Positions 35,564-44,415 of a DNA stretch of 64,000 bases are shown here, piece by piece. The notes under the pieces are model-generated. The model saw only the letters and a program-made list of their open reading frames with translations. It was not told the DNA's origin and ran no database searches. The position numbers and the translations under genes are program-made. The stretch comes from Clostridiales bacterium. Lineage in GTDB: Bacteria; Bacillota; Clostridia; Lachnospirales; Lachnospiraceae. How positions within the stretch are numbered: the stretch's first letter is position 1; every line of letters begins with the position of its first letter. The DNA is taken from contig JAJQBI010000030.1 in NCBI GenBank assembly GCA_021203365.1, forward strand, positions 62,001 to 126,000. Reading direction: 5' to 3'.

Positions 35564-36835
35564 ATGACTGGTTCTGATACAATGAGGGCAATGCAGGAAA
35601 ATGTGGATCGGGGACGGCTGAAGATTTCCGTGGTCAGCGAGGCGGATAACCGCCCGGTGGAAAACGCGCGGATACAGATTTCCTATACCGGGGAGCCCGA
35701 CCGTATCCTTGAGGAGGTGCAGACAGATTCCTCCGGCCAGACTCCCTCTCTGGATCTTCAGGCGCCTCCCCTGGAATACAGCATGCAGCCGGTGGAGGAA
35801 CAGCCCTACGCCGAGTATACGATTTTCATAACCGCCGATGGATTCGAGCCGGAAGAGATCGCGGGAATTGAAGTTCTTCCTGAGGTGACCGCCCGGCAGC
35901 CGGTCCGGCTGCGCAGGGGAAGCCGGGAAAATGGTTTTCAGAGAATTGTGATTCCGCCCCATACCCTGTTCGGGGAATATCCGGCGAAAATCCAGGAAGC
36001 GGAAATCAAACCTGTGGATGAATCCGGTGAGATTGTTCTCAATCGGGTGGTGATTCCGGAATTTATCGTGGTGCACGACGGTCCCATCGCGGACGCCGGA
36101 GCCACAGACTATTATGATCTGTACGCGGACTACATCAAAAATGTGGCCAGCAGCGAAATCTACGCCACCTGGCCGGACAACACCATACGGGCCAATGTGC
36201 TGGCCATCATGTCCTTCACGCTGAACCGGGTCTACACAGAGTGGTACCGCAGCAAGGGCTATGATTATACCATCACTTCCTCCACCGCCTACGACCACAA
36301 GTGGATCTATGGCCGGAATATCTATGACAGCATCGACCGGATTGTGGATGAGCTTTTCGAAAACTATCTCTCCCGCCCCAATGTGCGCCAGCCCATCCTG
36401 ACACAATACTGCGACGGCAGACAGAGCCAGTGCCTGGACAAAGGCTGGATGACCCAGTGGGGGAGCAAGGATCTGGGGGATCAGGGCTATTCCGCCATCG
36501 AGATTCTGCGGTATTTTTACGGAAGTGATCTATATATCAATGTGGCAGAGACCATCTCCGGCATTCCGGCGTCCTGGCCCGGCTACGACCTGACCATCGG
36601 CAGTGCCGGCGACAAGGTGATTCAGATTCAGGAGCAGCTGAACACAATCGCCGGATCCTATCCTGCTCTGCCCACCCTTACAGTGGACGGGATTTACGGC
36701 AGCGCCACCGACAGCGCGGTAAAAAAATTCCAGAACATTTTTGGCCTGCCTGAAACCGGAATTGTAGACTATCCCACCTGGTATAAAATCCAGGCCATCT
36801 TTGTGGCGGTTACACGGATCGCGGAGCTTTCCTGA
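35564..36835 (+). CDS. Peptidoglycan-binding-domain protein, probable cell-wall/spore-related
   Basis: Protein of 423 residues with three parts. An N-terminal carboxypeptidase-regulatory-like beta domain (about 10-100) contains LKISVVSEADNRPVENARI. A middle domain (about 150-330) carries DYIKNVASSEIYATWPDN, IMSFTLNRVYTEWY and CDGRQSQCLDKGWMTQWGS, which resembles SpoIID-type wall hydrolases. A C-terminal peptidoglycan-binding domain (about 345-415) contains GDKVIQIQEQLNTIA and VDGIYGSATDSAVKKFQ. No signal peptide is seen at the ATG chosen, which has GGAG at good distance. Function beyond wall binding is not established. Confidence 0.75.
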   Translation: MTGSDTMRAMQENVDRGRLKISVVSEADNRPVENARIQISYTGEPDRILEEVQTDSSGQTPSLDLQAPPLEYSMQPVEEQPYAEYTIFITADGFEPEEIAGIEVLPEVTARQPVRLRRGSRENGFQRIVIPPHTLFGEYPAKIQEAEIKPVDESGEIVLNRVVIPEFIVVHDGPIADAGATDYYDLYADYIKNVASSEIYATWPDNTIRANVLAIMSFTLNRVYTEWYRSKGYDYTITSSTAYDHKWIYGRNIYDSIDRIVDELFENYLSRPNVRQPILTQYCDGRQSQCLDKGWMTQWGSKDLGDQGYSAIEILRYFYGSDLYINVAETISGIPASWPGYDLTIGSAGDKVIQIQEQLNTIAGSYPALPTLTVDGIYGSATDSAVKKFQNIFGLPETGIVDYPTWYKIQAIFVAVTRIAELS

Positions 36836-36926
36836 AAAACTTTACAAAAAAATAAGGCCGCCCTTCCGGAGCCGGCTTTTTGGGTCCGCTCTCCTGCGAA
36901 ACACAAAAAGCCGAAGCCTCCGCGGG

Positions 36927-37421
36927 TCAGCCTTTTTTCCTCTGGTATTTCAGAAACTGGTATTCAAGATCAAAATAAGTCTGCTCCTCGCTCTGCTGCG
37001 TGATCTCCCAGTCCTCCATCTCATCCAGATTGGGAAACCAGGCATCCGCCTCATAGGCAAAATTGATTTTCGTCACATGGGCAGTGTCGCACCAGGGAAG
37101 AAACTGGCGGTAAACACTGTCGCCGCCGATACAGTACACGTCCTGCGGGGGATATTTCTCAATCTCCCGGAGAGCCTCCTCCACTGTGTGAACCACGGTC
37201 GCCCCCTTCACCTGATAGCCCGGGTTTCCGGTGAGGACGATATTGGTGCGGTTCTTAAGGGGAAGTCCGCCTGGAAAGCCTTCCAGGGTTCTCCGGCCCA
37301 TGACCACCACCTTGCCCGTGGTCTCCTGACGGAACAGCTTCATATCCGCAGGTATGCTGACAAGCAGCTGATTCTTCCGGCCAATGGCCCAGTTTTTGTC
37401 CACCGCTACGATCAGATTCAT
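36927..37421 (-). CDS. folA: Dihydrofolate reductase
   Basis: Reduces dihydrofolate to tetrahydrofolate with NADPH (164 residues from ATG 37421). Conserved residues include NLIVAVDKNWAIG at the N-terminus, VVMGRRTLEGFPGGLPLKNR, and CIGGDSVYRQFLP. The C-terminus is basic (KYQRKKG). It directly follows thyA, whose reaction makes the dihydrofolate that this enzyme recycles. A longer frame from 37466 overlaps thyA and lacks the family start. Confidence 0.94.
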   Translation of the reverse strand: MNLIVAVDKNWAIGRKNQLLVSIPADMKLFRQETTGKVVVMGRRTLEGFPGGLPLKNRTNIVLTGNPGYQVKGATVVHTVEEALREIEKYPPQDVYCIGGDSVYRQFLPWCDTAHVTKINFAYEADAWFPNLDEMEDWEITQQSEEQTYFDLEYQFLKYQRKKG

Positions 37422-37455
37422 TGCATAATTTCCTCCTGTCAGATCCCCGTCCCGC

Positions 37456-38304
37456 TCAGATGGCAACAGGAATATTTTTAATCTGCGGCCAGGTCTGATA
37501 ATTTTCCACGATCAGATCCTCCGTGGTAAAAGCGTAAAAGTCCGTGATCTCCGGATTCAGCCGCACTGTGGGCGCCGGATAGGGCTTTCGGGTGATCAGC
37601 TCCTTCACGGCCGGAACATGGCGGTCATAGATATGACAGTCTGCGATGACATGGACCAGCTCTCCAGCCTCCATCCCGCAGACCTGGGCAAACATCATCA
37701 ACAGAATGGAATACTGGCACACATTCCAGTTGTTGGCCGCCAGGATATCCTGGGAGCGCTGATTCAGAATCGCGTTCAGCGTCAGCTTTTCTTTCCCCGG
37801 CTCCTTTGTCACGTTAAAGGTCATGGAATAGGCGCAGGGATAAAGATTCATCTCGTGGAGATCCTGATGCACATAAATATTGGTCATAATACGGCGGCTG
37901 TAGGGGTTATTCTTCAGATCGTAGAGCACACGATCCACCTGATCCATCTCCCCTTCCTTATACTGGTGCTTCACGCCCATCTGGTACCCGTAGGCCTTCC
38001 CGATGGAACCATTCTCATCCGCCCAGCTGTCCCACACATGGCTGTGAAGATCATGGATGTTGCTGGATTTCCTCTGCCAGATCCAGAGGATCTCATCCAT
38101 GGCACTTTTCAGCGCGGTTCTGCGCAGGGTCAGGGCGGGGAATTCCTTCCGCAGATCATAGCGGTTCACAACGCCAAAGCGCTTGATGGTATAGGCCGGC
38201 GTTCCGTCCTCCCATACAGGGCGGACCTTCTCCCCTTCTGTACTGGTTCCGTTTTCAATCACATCCCTGCACATGGCAATAAAAATCTCATCTGCACGAC
38301 TCAT
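37456..38304 (-). CDS. thyA: Thymidylate synthase
   Basis: Makes dTMP from dUMP using methylene-THF as carbon donor and reductant. The ThyA family is seen in MTNIYVHQDLHEMNLYPCAY, with the active-site Cys in NLYPCAYSM, then LNQRSQDILAANNWNV and HVIADCHIYDRHV. The ATG at 38304 has AGGAGG seven bases upstream; the ATG two codons earlier would leave almost no spacing. Forms a thyA-folA pair. Confidence 0.94.
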   Translation of the reverse strand: MSRADEIFIAMCRDVIENGTSTEGEKVRPVWEDGTPAYTIKRFGVVNRYDLRKEFPALTLRRTALKSAMDEILWIWQRKSSNIHDLHSHVWDSWADENGSIGKAYGYQMGVKHQYKEGEMDQVDRVLYDLKNNPYSRRIMTNIYVHQDLHEMNLYPCAYSMTFNVTKEPGKEKLTLNAILNQRSQDILAANNWNVCQYSILLMMFAQVCGMEAGELVHVIADCHIYDRHVPAVKELITRKPYPAPTVRLNPEITDFYAFTTEDLIVENYQTWPQIKNIPVAI

Positions 38305-38320
38305 GTACATTCCTCCTGCA

Positions 38321-38851
38321 TCATCGGTTTTTCTTATTTTTCCTCTTTGCTTTCCTCTTTCTCTTTCCCGTGGGAGTATGCGTGGACGACCAGCAGAACG
38401 CCTGCACCATCAGGATTCCCACAAAAGCGCCGCAGCTGTCGATGAGCACATCCTTCACCGCCGGCGTGCGGTCTGAGACAAAGGACTGATGAAATTCGTC
38501 CAGGCCGGCGAAGCCCACACATACAATCCCCGCCAGCAGCATCAGCCAGAATCCCCTCACCCCGTACACATAAAGAGGGAAGGATATGGCCACAGCCAGA
38601 AGAAAATATTCCGTCATATGTGCGGCCTTGCGCACATAATAGTGGATCGATTCCGCCTCCGCGGCGAGCTCATAGTAGCTTTTATTTGTGCCGAGCACCT
38701 CATTCTTCGTCTCCACAAGCTGATAGCTGATCTCGTAGCTTAATTCCCCGGACACCTCCCCGGTCTGGGCGGAAAACGAAAAAATCAGGATCATCATCAG
38801 AACCGCCGGCGCGAAAGAAAAAGGCTTCAGCAGATTTATCAGTATTTTCAT
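38321..38851 (-). CDS. VanZ-like membrane protein
   Basis: Small polytopic protein of 176 residues with VanZ family features: FAPAVLMMILIFSFSAQTG near the start, HYYVRKAAHMTEYFLLAVA (the conserved His/Glu stretch) and GLDEFHQSFVSDRTPAVKD. Four hydrophobic segments span the protein. VanZ relatives have been linked to glycopeptide tolerance and to spore or wall functions, but the role is not known here. Start at 38851 chosen; the longer frame lacks family similarity. It is 17 bases upstream of thyA and likely co-transcribed. Confidence 0.85.
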   Translation of the reverse strand: MKILINLLKPFSFAPAVLMMILIFSFSAQTGEVSGELSYEISYQLVETKNEVLGTNKSYYELAAEAESIHYYVRKAAHMTEYFLLAVAISFPLYVYGVRGFWLMLLAGIVCVGFAGLDEFHQSFVSDRTPAVKDVLIDSCGAFVGILMVQAFCWSSTHTPTGKRKRKAKRKNKKNR

Positions 38852-38897
38852 GGCTCTTAATATAGCACGGAAAGGAAAAATTGTCCAGCCCGCGCAA

Positions 38898-39371
38898 TCA
38901 TTCCGGTTCCTTATCCTCCCCAGACGCTTCCTCCGCCACGTCATCCCCCAGATTTCTCACCAGATTGGCCCGTTCTGAGATGGAAGTCTTTTTTGCCGGT
39001 TCCGGGCTGTCCGGTGCGGGTTCTGACCGGTCCGGCCCCGTCTCTGCCCTGGCAGCGGACGCCTGTGCTTCTTCCTGCTTTTCCTTCCCCACGCGAAGCA
39101 GTCCCCGGCCGCCGATGAATACCAGCGCGGCGCCAAAGACGATAAAAAATATTCCGGCAATCATAAAACCGATGCCGCCGCCCTCCTCACCGGCCAGCAC
39201 ACTGCTGCACAGGCGGTATCCGGTATAAACCAGATATGCGCCGGCCAGCAGCCATATAACATAATTCCGCGTGGTAGGCTTCTGGGTCTCCGATTCACTT
39301 TCCGCCGTTTTTCCGGCTTCCTCCTTCACATCGTCTTCCGCCTGAAGCTCCTCTTTTTTTTCCTCACTCAT
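38898..39371 (-). CDS. Hypothetical two-helix membrane protein, acidic
   Basis: Protein of 157 residues with a Glu-rich N-terminus (MSEEKKEELQAEDDVKEEAG), two membrane helices (about 36-58 and 68-92) and a charged tail with acidic repeats (QASAARAETGPDRSEP). No family was recognised. Possibly a small accessory membrane protein; location at the membrane is the only firm statement. Confidence 0.7.
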   Translation of the reverse strand: MSEEKKEELQAEDDVKEEAGKTAESESETQKPTTRNYVIWLLAGAYLVYTGYRLCSSVLAGEEGGGIGFMIAGIFFIVFGAALVFIGGRGLLRVGKEKQEEAQASAARAETGPDRSEPAPDSPEPAKKTSISERANLVRNLGDDVAEEASGEDKEPE

Positions 39372-39414
39372 AAAATCACCTCATTATTTCCACAAAGGCT
39401 GATCTGTCTCTGCG

Positions 39415-40899
39415 TCACGGGAGTCTTCCGTACAGCTTCATCAAATCATGGATCCGCGCGACCGTCTTCTCGTCAAACTGTCCCCTGGTAAGTCTCCATT
39501 TCCAGTTATTTCCCAGGGTGGAGGGCTCGTTCATCCGCGCCTCATTTCCAAGGCACAGGTAATCCTGTATGGGAACCACCGCCAGATCCGCCACACTGGA
39601 AACTGCGGCGCGGATCAGCGCCCATACACGCTCCTCCTCCCCCTTGTCTGCGCTGTCTGTGTAATTTTGCGCAAACTGCAGGTCATGGTCATTGAGATTC
39701 CCAAACCATCCCCGGGTTGTCTCATTGTCATGGGTGCCTGTGTAAACCACGCAGTTTTTCACATGGTTGTGAGGCAGATATGTACTTCTCTCCGTGTCGT
39801 CAAAGGCAAACTGGAGCACCTTCATTCCCGGAAAACCGGAGTCCTGCACCATCTGTACCACACTGTCCGTCAGAAGGCCCAGATCCTCCGCGATCACCTC
39901 CATGCCCGGAAGCCGGCTTTTCAGAATGTCAAAGAGCGCAAGACCGGGGCCCGGCTCCCAGTGTCCGTTTTCCGCGGTCTCATCCCCAAAGGGGATGGAA
40001 TAATATTCGTCAAAGCCCCGGAAATGATCGATGCGGACCATGTCGTAAATTTCCATGCAGTGCTTCATACGGCTGGTCCACCAGACATAGCCGGTCTTTT
40101 CGTGATATTCCCAGTCATAGAGTGGATTCCCCCACAGCTGTCCCGTGGCGGAAAAGGCGTCCGGCGGACAGCCGGCCACGCCCTTTGGAAGATTCTCATC
40201 GTCAAACTGGAAAAGCTCCGGCTGCGCCCAGGCATCCGCACTGTCAAAGGCCACATAAATGGGAACATCTCCGATAATTTTCAGCCCACTGTTGTTGGCA
40301 TAGGATTTCAGCCAGCACCACTGCTTGAAAAACCAGTACTGCTGGAAACGGTAAAAACGGATTTCCTCATCCAGCTGCCTCCTGGCCTGTTCCAGAGCCT
40401 GGGGACTGCGAAGACGAAGCTCCCTGGGCCACTGGATCCAGCTCACACCGCCCTGGCTTTCCTTAATCGCCATATAAAGACAGTAATCCTCCAGCCAGTG
40501 GCTGTTGTTCCTCACAAACCGGTCATATTCCGGATCCCGGCTGCTGTCATATCGGTAAAAGGCTTTGCGCAGAAGAAGGAACCTGGACTGGTAAACCTTT
40601 TCATAATCCACATAGGACTCGCTTCCGCCCCAGTCATAGGATCTGCATTCCTGCTCTGTGAGCAGACCCTCATTTATCAGAACCTCCGGATCGATAAAAT
40701 ACGGATTCCCGGCAAAGGTAGAAAAAGACTGATACGGGGAATCCCCATATCCCGTGGGACCCAGCGGCAATATCTGCCAGTATTTCTGGCCGGCCCGTAC
40801 CAGCTGGTTCACAATCTCATAGGCTTCCTTGGAAAAACATCCGATTCCGTAATTGGACGGAATGCTGGAAATTGGCAGTAAAATTCCACTTGCTCTCAA
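39415..40899 (-). CDS. malQ: 4-alpha-glucanotransferase (amylomaltase)
   Basis: GH77 enzyme of 494 residues that transfers alpha-1,4-glucan chains between donor and acceptor and frees glucose in starch or glycogen breakdown. Typical segments: GILLPISSIPSNYGIGCF at the start, QILPLGPTGYGDSPYQS, DMVRIDHFRGFDEYYSIP (catalytic Asp), VIAEDLGLL (catalytic Glu), and YTGTHDNETTRGWF. Length is normal. No other maltodextrin gene lies beside it in this window. Confidence 0.95.
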   Translation of the reverse strand: MRASGILLPISSIPSNYGIGCFSKEAYEIVNQLVRAGQKYWQILPLGPTGYGDSPYQSFSTFAGNPYFIDPEVLINEGLLTEQECRSYDWGGSESYVDYEKVYQSRFLLLRKAFYRYDSSRDPEYDRFVRNNSHWLEDYCLYMAIKESQGGVSWIQWPRELRLRSPQALEQARRQLDEEIRFYRFQQYWFFKQWCWLKSYANNSGLKIIGDVPIYVAFDSADAWAQPELFQFDDENLPKGVAGCPPDAFSATGQLWGNPLYDWEYHEKTGYVWWTSRMKHCMEIYDMVRIDHFRGFDEYYSIPFGDETAENGHWEPGPGLALFDILKSRLPGMEVIAEDLGLLTDSVVQMVQDSGFPGMKVLQFAFDDTERSTYLPHNHVKNCVVYTGTHDNETTRGWFGNLNDHDLQFAQNYTDSADKGEEERVWALIRAAVSSVADLAVVPIQDYLCLGNEARMNEPSTLGNNWKWRLTRGQFDEKTVARIHDLMKLYGRLP

Positions 40900-41115
40900 A
40901 ATACTTCCCCCTGTTCCTTTATCCTGACAAATTTATCCGGTTTCCCGCCTGTGTGCCGCGGTTCACGCGCCAGGCCCCATCCCGGGGCGCACGTCCGCCT
41001 ATAAATTTTTTACAAAATGATATCTTTTTTGCCGAACCGGACTGTTCAATTATAACAATTCACCTGAGAATGGTCAATCTATTTCGGAAAAAAATGACAG
41101 CACTGAACTTTTCGG

Positions 41116-41145
41116 TTGTGAGAGGCGGCCAAACTGTGCTATACT
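41116..41145 (+). promoter_or_regulatory. Sigma-A promoter of the 41192 gene
   Basis: TTGTGA, 18 bases, TATACT, with the ATG about 45 bases downstream behind AAGGAGGCAGC. Confidence 0.65.
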
Positions 41146-41191
41146 GAAAACGTAAGGGGAGTTTTTTGCAACCATTTGATAAGGAGGCAGC

Positions 41192-42547
41192 ATGAAATTT
41201 AAGAAAAAAAGGCAGGGGGAGCCTGCGGAAGAAAACGCACAGAAAAAGAATTCTGAAAAGAACTCTGCGGATCCCGGGGATGAAAATACTCTGAACCAGG
41301 CAGACCGCTCCGATACAGATTTTGACGAAAATGGCGATTACGATGTAATTCCGGAAAGCCAGGACCGTGAATGGGATCTGGAGGATCAGCTTACGAAGGC
41401 ACTTCACGATGAGGACATTCCCACAGAGCCTGAGACGCCCACCCGTTCCTATATCCGTCCGCCTAAGAAAAAGCGCCGGCTCCTGCCGGCAATCCTCATT
41501 CTTCTGCTTGTGGCGGCAGTGGCCGCAGGCGGAGGTTTCTGGTACTATCTGCAGTGGAAGGCACCGCAGGATGTGATGGAGAGCTTCATGAGCAGTGTAC
41601 AGGAGATGGATTTTGACGCCATGGCAGATCTGCTGCAGAGCCGGGATCTCACCATACTGGACGACGCGGATGTACGGGACGAAGCCTACACGGAATTTTT
41701 CCGGGAAATCAATTCCAAGCTGTCCTGGCAGATCACCAGAACCAGACTGAATCTGAGCAGCGGCACCGCCCAGGTCACTGTCCGCGTTACTTATATTGAC
41801 GGAACACAGATCTATACCACCGCTATCACGGAATTTCTCCGACAGATCGCCTCCTCGGCTCTGGCCGGAGAATCCATGACCGAGGAAGAAACCCGGTCCA
41901 CACTGGCCTCCATCCTGACGGAGAAAGCCGGCGAGGTGGCCGACGTATATACCGATCTGGATATCACCTACCCCCTTATCCAGGTAGACAGCCAGTGGAA
42001 AATTGTGTCTCTGGATGAGGAAACGGTTAAAGTCATGTCCGCGAATTTCGTAAGCGCGGAGGAAGAACTGAATTCTTACCTGAATCAGGACTCGGATACT
42101 TCCACACAGACAGATGTTTCCGACGCAGATTCCGGTACAGATACCACGGATGACGCACAGACTACCGCAGCGGGGAACACCATCGACCTGACCTGCGACT
42201 CGTTTTCCATCCAGTACAGCAGCTACGCCATCAGCACAGACCTGGAAGGGAATTCCTGTCTGCTTGTATACTATGTATATTCCAACACAGGGAGCACAGC
42301 CTCCAGCGCGATGGTGGACGTAAATCTCTCAGCGTCACAGAACGGCTCCTCCTTAAGCGCAGCCATCCCTAACGATCTGAGCAATGAAGCCTATAATCAA
42401 TATATGGAAGAAGTGGAAACCGGGCAGTCCGTAACCGTATGTCAGGCCTTTACGCTGAACGACACCTCTTCCCCGGTGACACTGGAGGCTTCCGCGGCTC
42501 TCAGCCTGGGAACGGACTCTACCTCGCAGGTAATTAACCTCTCATAA
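41192..42547 (+). CDS. Membrane-anchored protein with DUF5067-like C-terminal domain
   Basis: Protein of 451 residues. The N-terminus is charged and cytoplasmic (about 1-95). One membrane helix follows (about 97-120; LLPAILILLLVAAVAAGGGF), then an extracytoplasmic alpha/beta domain (about 125-290) and a linker rich in Asp/Ser/Thr. The last ~120 residues, with YAISTDLEGNSCLLVYYVYSN, resemble the DUF5067 fold seen on many Firmicute surface and lipoproteins. The role is unknown; domains of this type are often sensory or cell-wall associated. It has its own promoter and a perfect terminator. Confidence 0.7.
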   Translation: MKFKKKRQGEPAEENAQKKNSEKNSADPGDENTLNQADRSDTDFDENGDYDVIPESQDREWDLEDQLTKALHDEDIPTEPETPTRSYIRPPKKKRRLLPAILILLLVAAVAAGGGFWYYLQWKAPQDVMESFMSSVQEMDFDAMADLLQSRDLTILDDADVRDEAYTEFFREINSKLSWQITRTRLNLSSGTAQVTVRVTYIDGTQIYTTAITEFLRQIASSALAGESMTEEETRSTLASILTEKAGEVADVYTDLDITYPLIQVDSQWKIVSLDEETVKVMSANFVSAEEELNSYLNQDSDTSTQTDVSDADSGTDTTDDAQTTAAGNTIDLTCDSFSIQYSSYAISTDLEGNSCLLVYYVYSNTGSTASSAMVDVNLSASQNGSSLSAAIPNDLSNEAYNQYMEEVETGQSVTVCQAFTLNDTSSPVTLEASAALSLGTDSTSQVINLS

Positions 42548-42577
42548 CCGTCCCTCACTCTGTGAGAGAAATTGCAG

Positions 42578-42617
42578 AAATATGCATATCCCTTTTTGCG
42601 GGATATGCATATTTTTT
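42578..42617 (+). terminator. Strong terminator after the DUF5067-like gene
   Basis: Perfect 15-bp stem (arms 42578-42592 and 42600-42614, beginning AAATATGCATATCCC) with a 7-base loop, followed by TTT. It lies about 30 bases after the stop codon at 42547. Confidence 0.85.
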
Positions 42618-42698
42618 CTTATTTTTGAAATACTTACAGGTGTCATGCTTTGAACAAATATCCAGCAGCGTGACTTATGAAAGGACGGTGAAAAACCT

Positions 42699-42914
42699 GT
42701 GGGAAGTAAATTTTTACAGTATTTCGCATTGACAATCGTCGTAATCGGCGCAGTAAACTGGGGTCTGATCGGCTTCTTTAATCTGAATCTGGTCTCTGCA
42801 CTTTTCGGCAGCATGAGCTGGTTTTCCAGAATCATTTACGCTCTGGTGGGCCTGTGCGGGCTTTATCTGATCAGCTTTTACGGACTGGTCAGCGAGGAAG
42901 GACAGGAGGCCTGA
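42699..42914 (+). CDS. DUF378 family small membrane protein
   Basis: Short protein (71 residues) with two membrane helices, of the DUF378 family: FALTIVVIGAVNWGLIGFF and IIYALVGLCGLYLISFYGL. A GTG start at 42699 follows AAAGGACGG. The family is widespread in Firmicutes without a known function. The product is short enough that it may be a subunit or regulator of another membrane protein. Confidence 0.85.
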   Translation: MGSKFLQYFALTIVVIGAVNWGLIGFFNLNLVSALFGSMSWFSRIIYALVGLCGLYLISFYGLVSEEGQEA

Positions 42915-42919
42915 CACGC

Positions 42920-42947
42920 AAAAAAGAGTCCCGGTCATCCGGGACTC
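42920..42947 (-). terminator. Terminator of the tRNA-Gly pair
   Basis: Nine-bp perfect stem GAGTCCCGG/CCGGGACTC with a 4-base loop, followed by TTTTTT on the minus strand. It begins 8 bases past the 3' end of the last tRNA. Confidence 0.85.
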
Positions 42948-42955
42948 AATAAAGA

Positions 42956-43028
42956 AGCGATAGACGGGACTCGAACCCGCGGTCTCGACCTTGGCAAGGT
43001 CGCGCGTTACCAACTACGCCACTATCGC
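42956..43028 (-). tRNA. tRNA-Gly (GCC)
   Basis: Complete cloverleaf of 73 bases on the minus strand. The acceptor stem starts GCGATAG, the anticodon stem is CGACC/GGTCG with loop TTGCCAA, and the T arm contains GGTTCGAGTCC. Anticodon GCC reads glycine codons GGC/GGT. No encoded CCA. The second gene of a two-tRNA transcript, with terminator close behind. Confidence 0.95.
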
Positions 43029-43031
43029 ACA

Positions 43032-43102
43032 AGCGGGTGATGGGAATCGAACCCACGTGTCCAGCTTGGAAGGCTGGTGTTCTACCATTGAACTACACCC
43101 GC
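43032..43102 (-). tRNA. tRNA-Gly (TCC)
   Basis: 71-base cloverleaf on the minus strand. Acceptor GCGGGTG, anticodon stem CCAGC/GCTGG with loop CTTCCAA, T arm GGTTCGATTCC. Anticodon TCC reads GGA/GGG. It is separated by three bases from tRNA-Gly (GCC), and a strong promoter lies 32 bases upstream. Confidence 0.95.
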
Positions 43103-43134
43103 GCATCGCCGCGTTTTTCGCTGCAACGATGATT

Positions 43135-43163
43135 AGTATACACGATTAATTTACCTTTGTCAA
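43135..43163 (-). promoter_or_regulatory. Sigma-A promoter of the tRNA-Gly pair
   Basis: Minus strand: TTGACA, 17 bases, TATACT, ending about 32 bases before the tRNA-Gly (TCC) start. This is close to consensus, as expected for stable RNA genes. Confidence 0.88.
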
Positions 43164-43183
43164 CCATTTTTTTCAAAATATTA

Positions 43184-44101
43184 TTAAATCTCCCAAACCC
43201 GGACGTCTGATTTTTTCCTGGGCTGTTTGATCACAAGTTCCGGGCTTTTCGCGTTTACCTTCGTATTGGCGGGAATGGATTCCGTGATAAAGGTATTTCC
43301 CCCGATGACAGTGTTTTCCCCGATGACAGTCTCCCCTCCCAGAACTGTGGAGTTGGAATAAATGGTCACATGGTCCCGGATGGTGGGATGACGCTTCACA
43401 TTGGCCAGCTGTTGCCCCATCCTGGTGGAGAGCGCCCCCAGGGTCACACCCTGGTAAAGCTTTACATAATCCCCGATTTCCGTGGTCTCCCCGATCACAA
43501 CACCGGTTCCGTGATCAATAAAAAAGTATTCCCCGATCACTGCCCCCGGATTGATATCAATCCCGGTCCGGCTGTGGGCGTATTCCGTCATAATCCTGGG
43601 AATAAACGGAATCTCTTCCTTATACAGAATATGGGCCAGACGATATACGTAAATGGCCAGAAGACCGGGATAAGAAGAAATGATCTCCTCCTTGCTTTTC
43701 GCCGCCGGATCCCCGTCAAAGCCGGCCTGCACATCCTTCAGAAGGAGCAGCTGAATCCTGGGAAGGCTGGTAAAGAAATGATCCGTTGCCTCCCCCGCCC
43801 GGCGCTGCGCCTGCGTTTTGTCCATTTCCTGATAAGCCAGGGCGATCTCAATCTGGGATTTCAGATCATCATAAAGCTCGTTTAACCGGCATCCCGCAAA
43901 ATAATCCGGAAAAATCTCCGCGTTCGTGGAGGTTTCGTAACACCCCGGAAATACCACTGTCTTCAGTTCCTTCAAAATCGCGATGATGGCATCCCGGTCC
44001 GGAAGCTTTCTGCCTCCCTTCGGTATGAGGAGCTCCACATCCTCATAATTCTGTGTCAGGCCCCTTACTGCTTCCAGGACCGATTCTTTCTTACCACTCA
44101 T
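43184..44101 (-). CDS. Serine O-acetyltransferase (EpsC-type)
   Basis: Makes O-acetylserine, the precursor for cysteine, from serine and acetyl-CoA. This 305-residue form has a long N-terminal helical part and a C-terminal left-handed beta-helix made of hexapeptide repeats: GIDINPGAVIGEYFFIDH, GTGVVIGETTEIGDYVKLYQ and GVTLGALS. The active-site His lies in IDHGTGVV. No cysteine synthase gene lies beside it. The gene is divergent from the tRNA-Ser/Trp pair and shares a short AT-rich spacer with their promoter. Confidence 0.9.
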   Translation of the reverse strand: MSGKKESVLEAVRGLTQNYEDVELLIPKGGRKLPDRDAIIAILKELKTVVFPGCYETSTNAEIFPDYFAGCRLNELYDDLKSQIEIALAYQEMDKTQAQRRAGEATDHFFTSLPRIQLLLLKDVQAGFDGDPAAKSKEEIISSYPGLLAIYVYRLAHILYKEEIPFIPRIMTEYAHSRTGIDINPGAVIGEYFFIDHGTGVVIGETTEIGDYVKLYQGVTLGALSTRMGQQLANVKRHPTIRDHVTIYSNSTVLGGETVIGENTVIGGNTFITESIPANTKVNAKSPELVIKQPRKKSDVRVWEI

Positions 44102-44176
44102 ATATCCTCCTTACTGCCGGATAGCGTTCCGGATCATTTATTTCCATGAATTTCAATCAGAAATCAAAAAAAAGAA

Positions 44177-44205
44177 TTGACCTTTTTCCCTCTGTATCAT
44201 ATAAT
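44177..44205 (+). promoter_or_regulatory. Sigma-A promoter of the tRNA-Ser/tRNA-Trp pair
   Basis: TTGACC, 17 bases, TATAAT, with the first tRNA starting 38 bases downstream. Confidence 0.85.
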
Positions 44206-44242
44206 AAAGAACGGTTCCGCAATCCATGGCGGAATGATTTAT

Positions 44243-44330
44243 GGAGATGTACCCAAGTGGCTGAAGGGTCCGCACTCGAAATGCGGTAGGCCGGGCAACC
44301 GGTGCGAGAGTTCAAATCTCTCCATCTCCG
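44243..44330 (+). tRNA. tRNA-Ser (CGA)
   Basis: 88-base class II tRNA with a long variable arm (about GCCGGGCAACCGGTGC). The acceptor stem starts GGAGATG and ends CATCTCC, with discriminator G. The anticodon loop CTCGAAA lies between CCGCA and TGCGG, giving anticodon CGA. It reads TCG. Confidence 0.93.
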
Positions 44331-44337
44331 TTTATAC

Positions 44338-44408
44338 AGGGGATTGGTCAAATGGTATGATAGGGGTCTCCAAAACCTTTGGTGGGAGTTCGATTCTCTC
44401 ATCCCCTG
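44338..44408 (+). tRNA. tRNA-Trp (CCA)
   Basis: 71-base tRNA whose acceptor stem AGGGGAT pairs fully with ATCCCCT, followed by discriminator G. The anticodon loop is CTCCAAA, giving anticodon CCA. It starts seven bases after tRNA-Ser (CGA) and is in the same transcript. Its 3' end nearly meets the stop of the convergent shikimate kinase gene. Confidence 0.92.
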
Positions 44409-44415
44409 CTTTTAT

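Noticed and set aside
38957-39160. Alternative minus-strand ORF inside the two-helix membrane protein gene
   Set aside because: It has no membrane or family features; the frame with two helices is more plausible.
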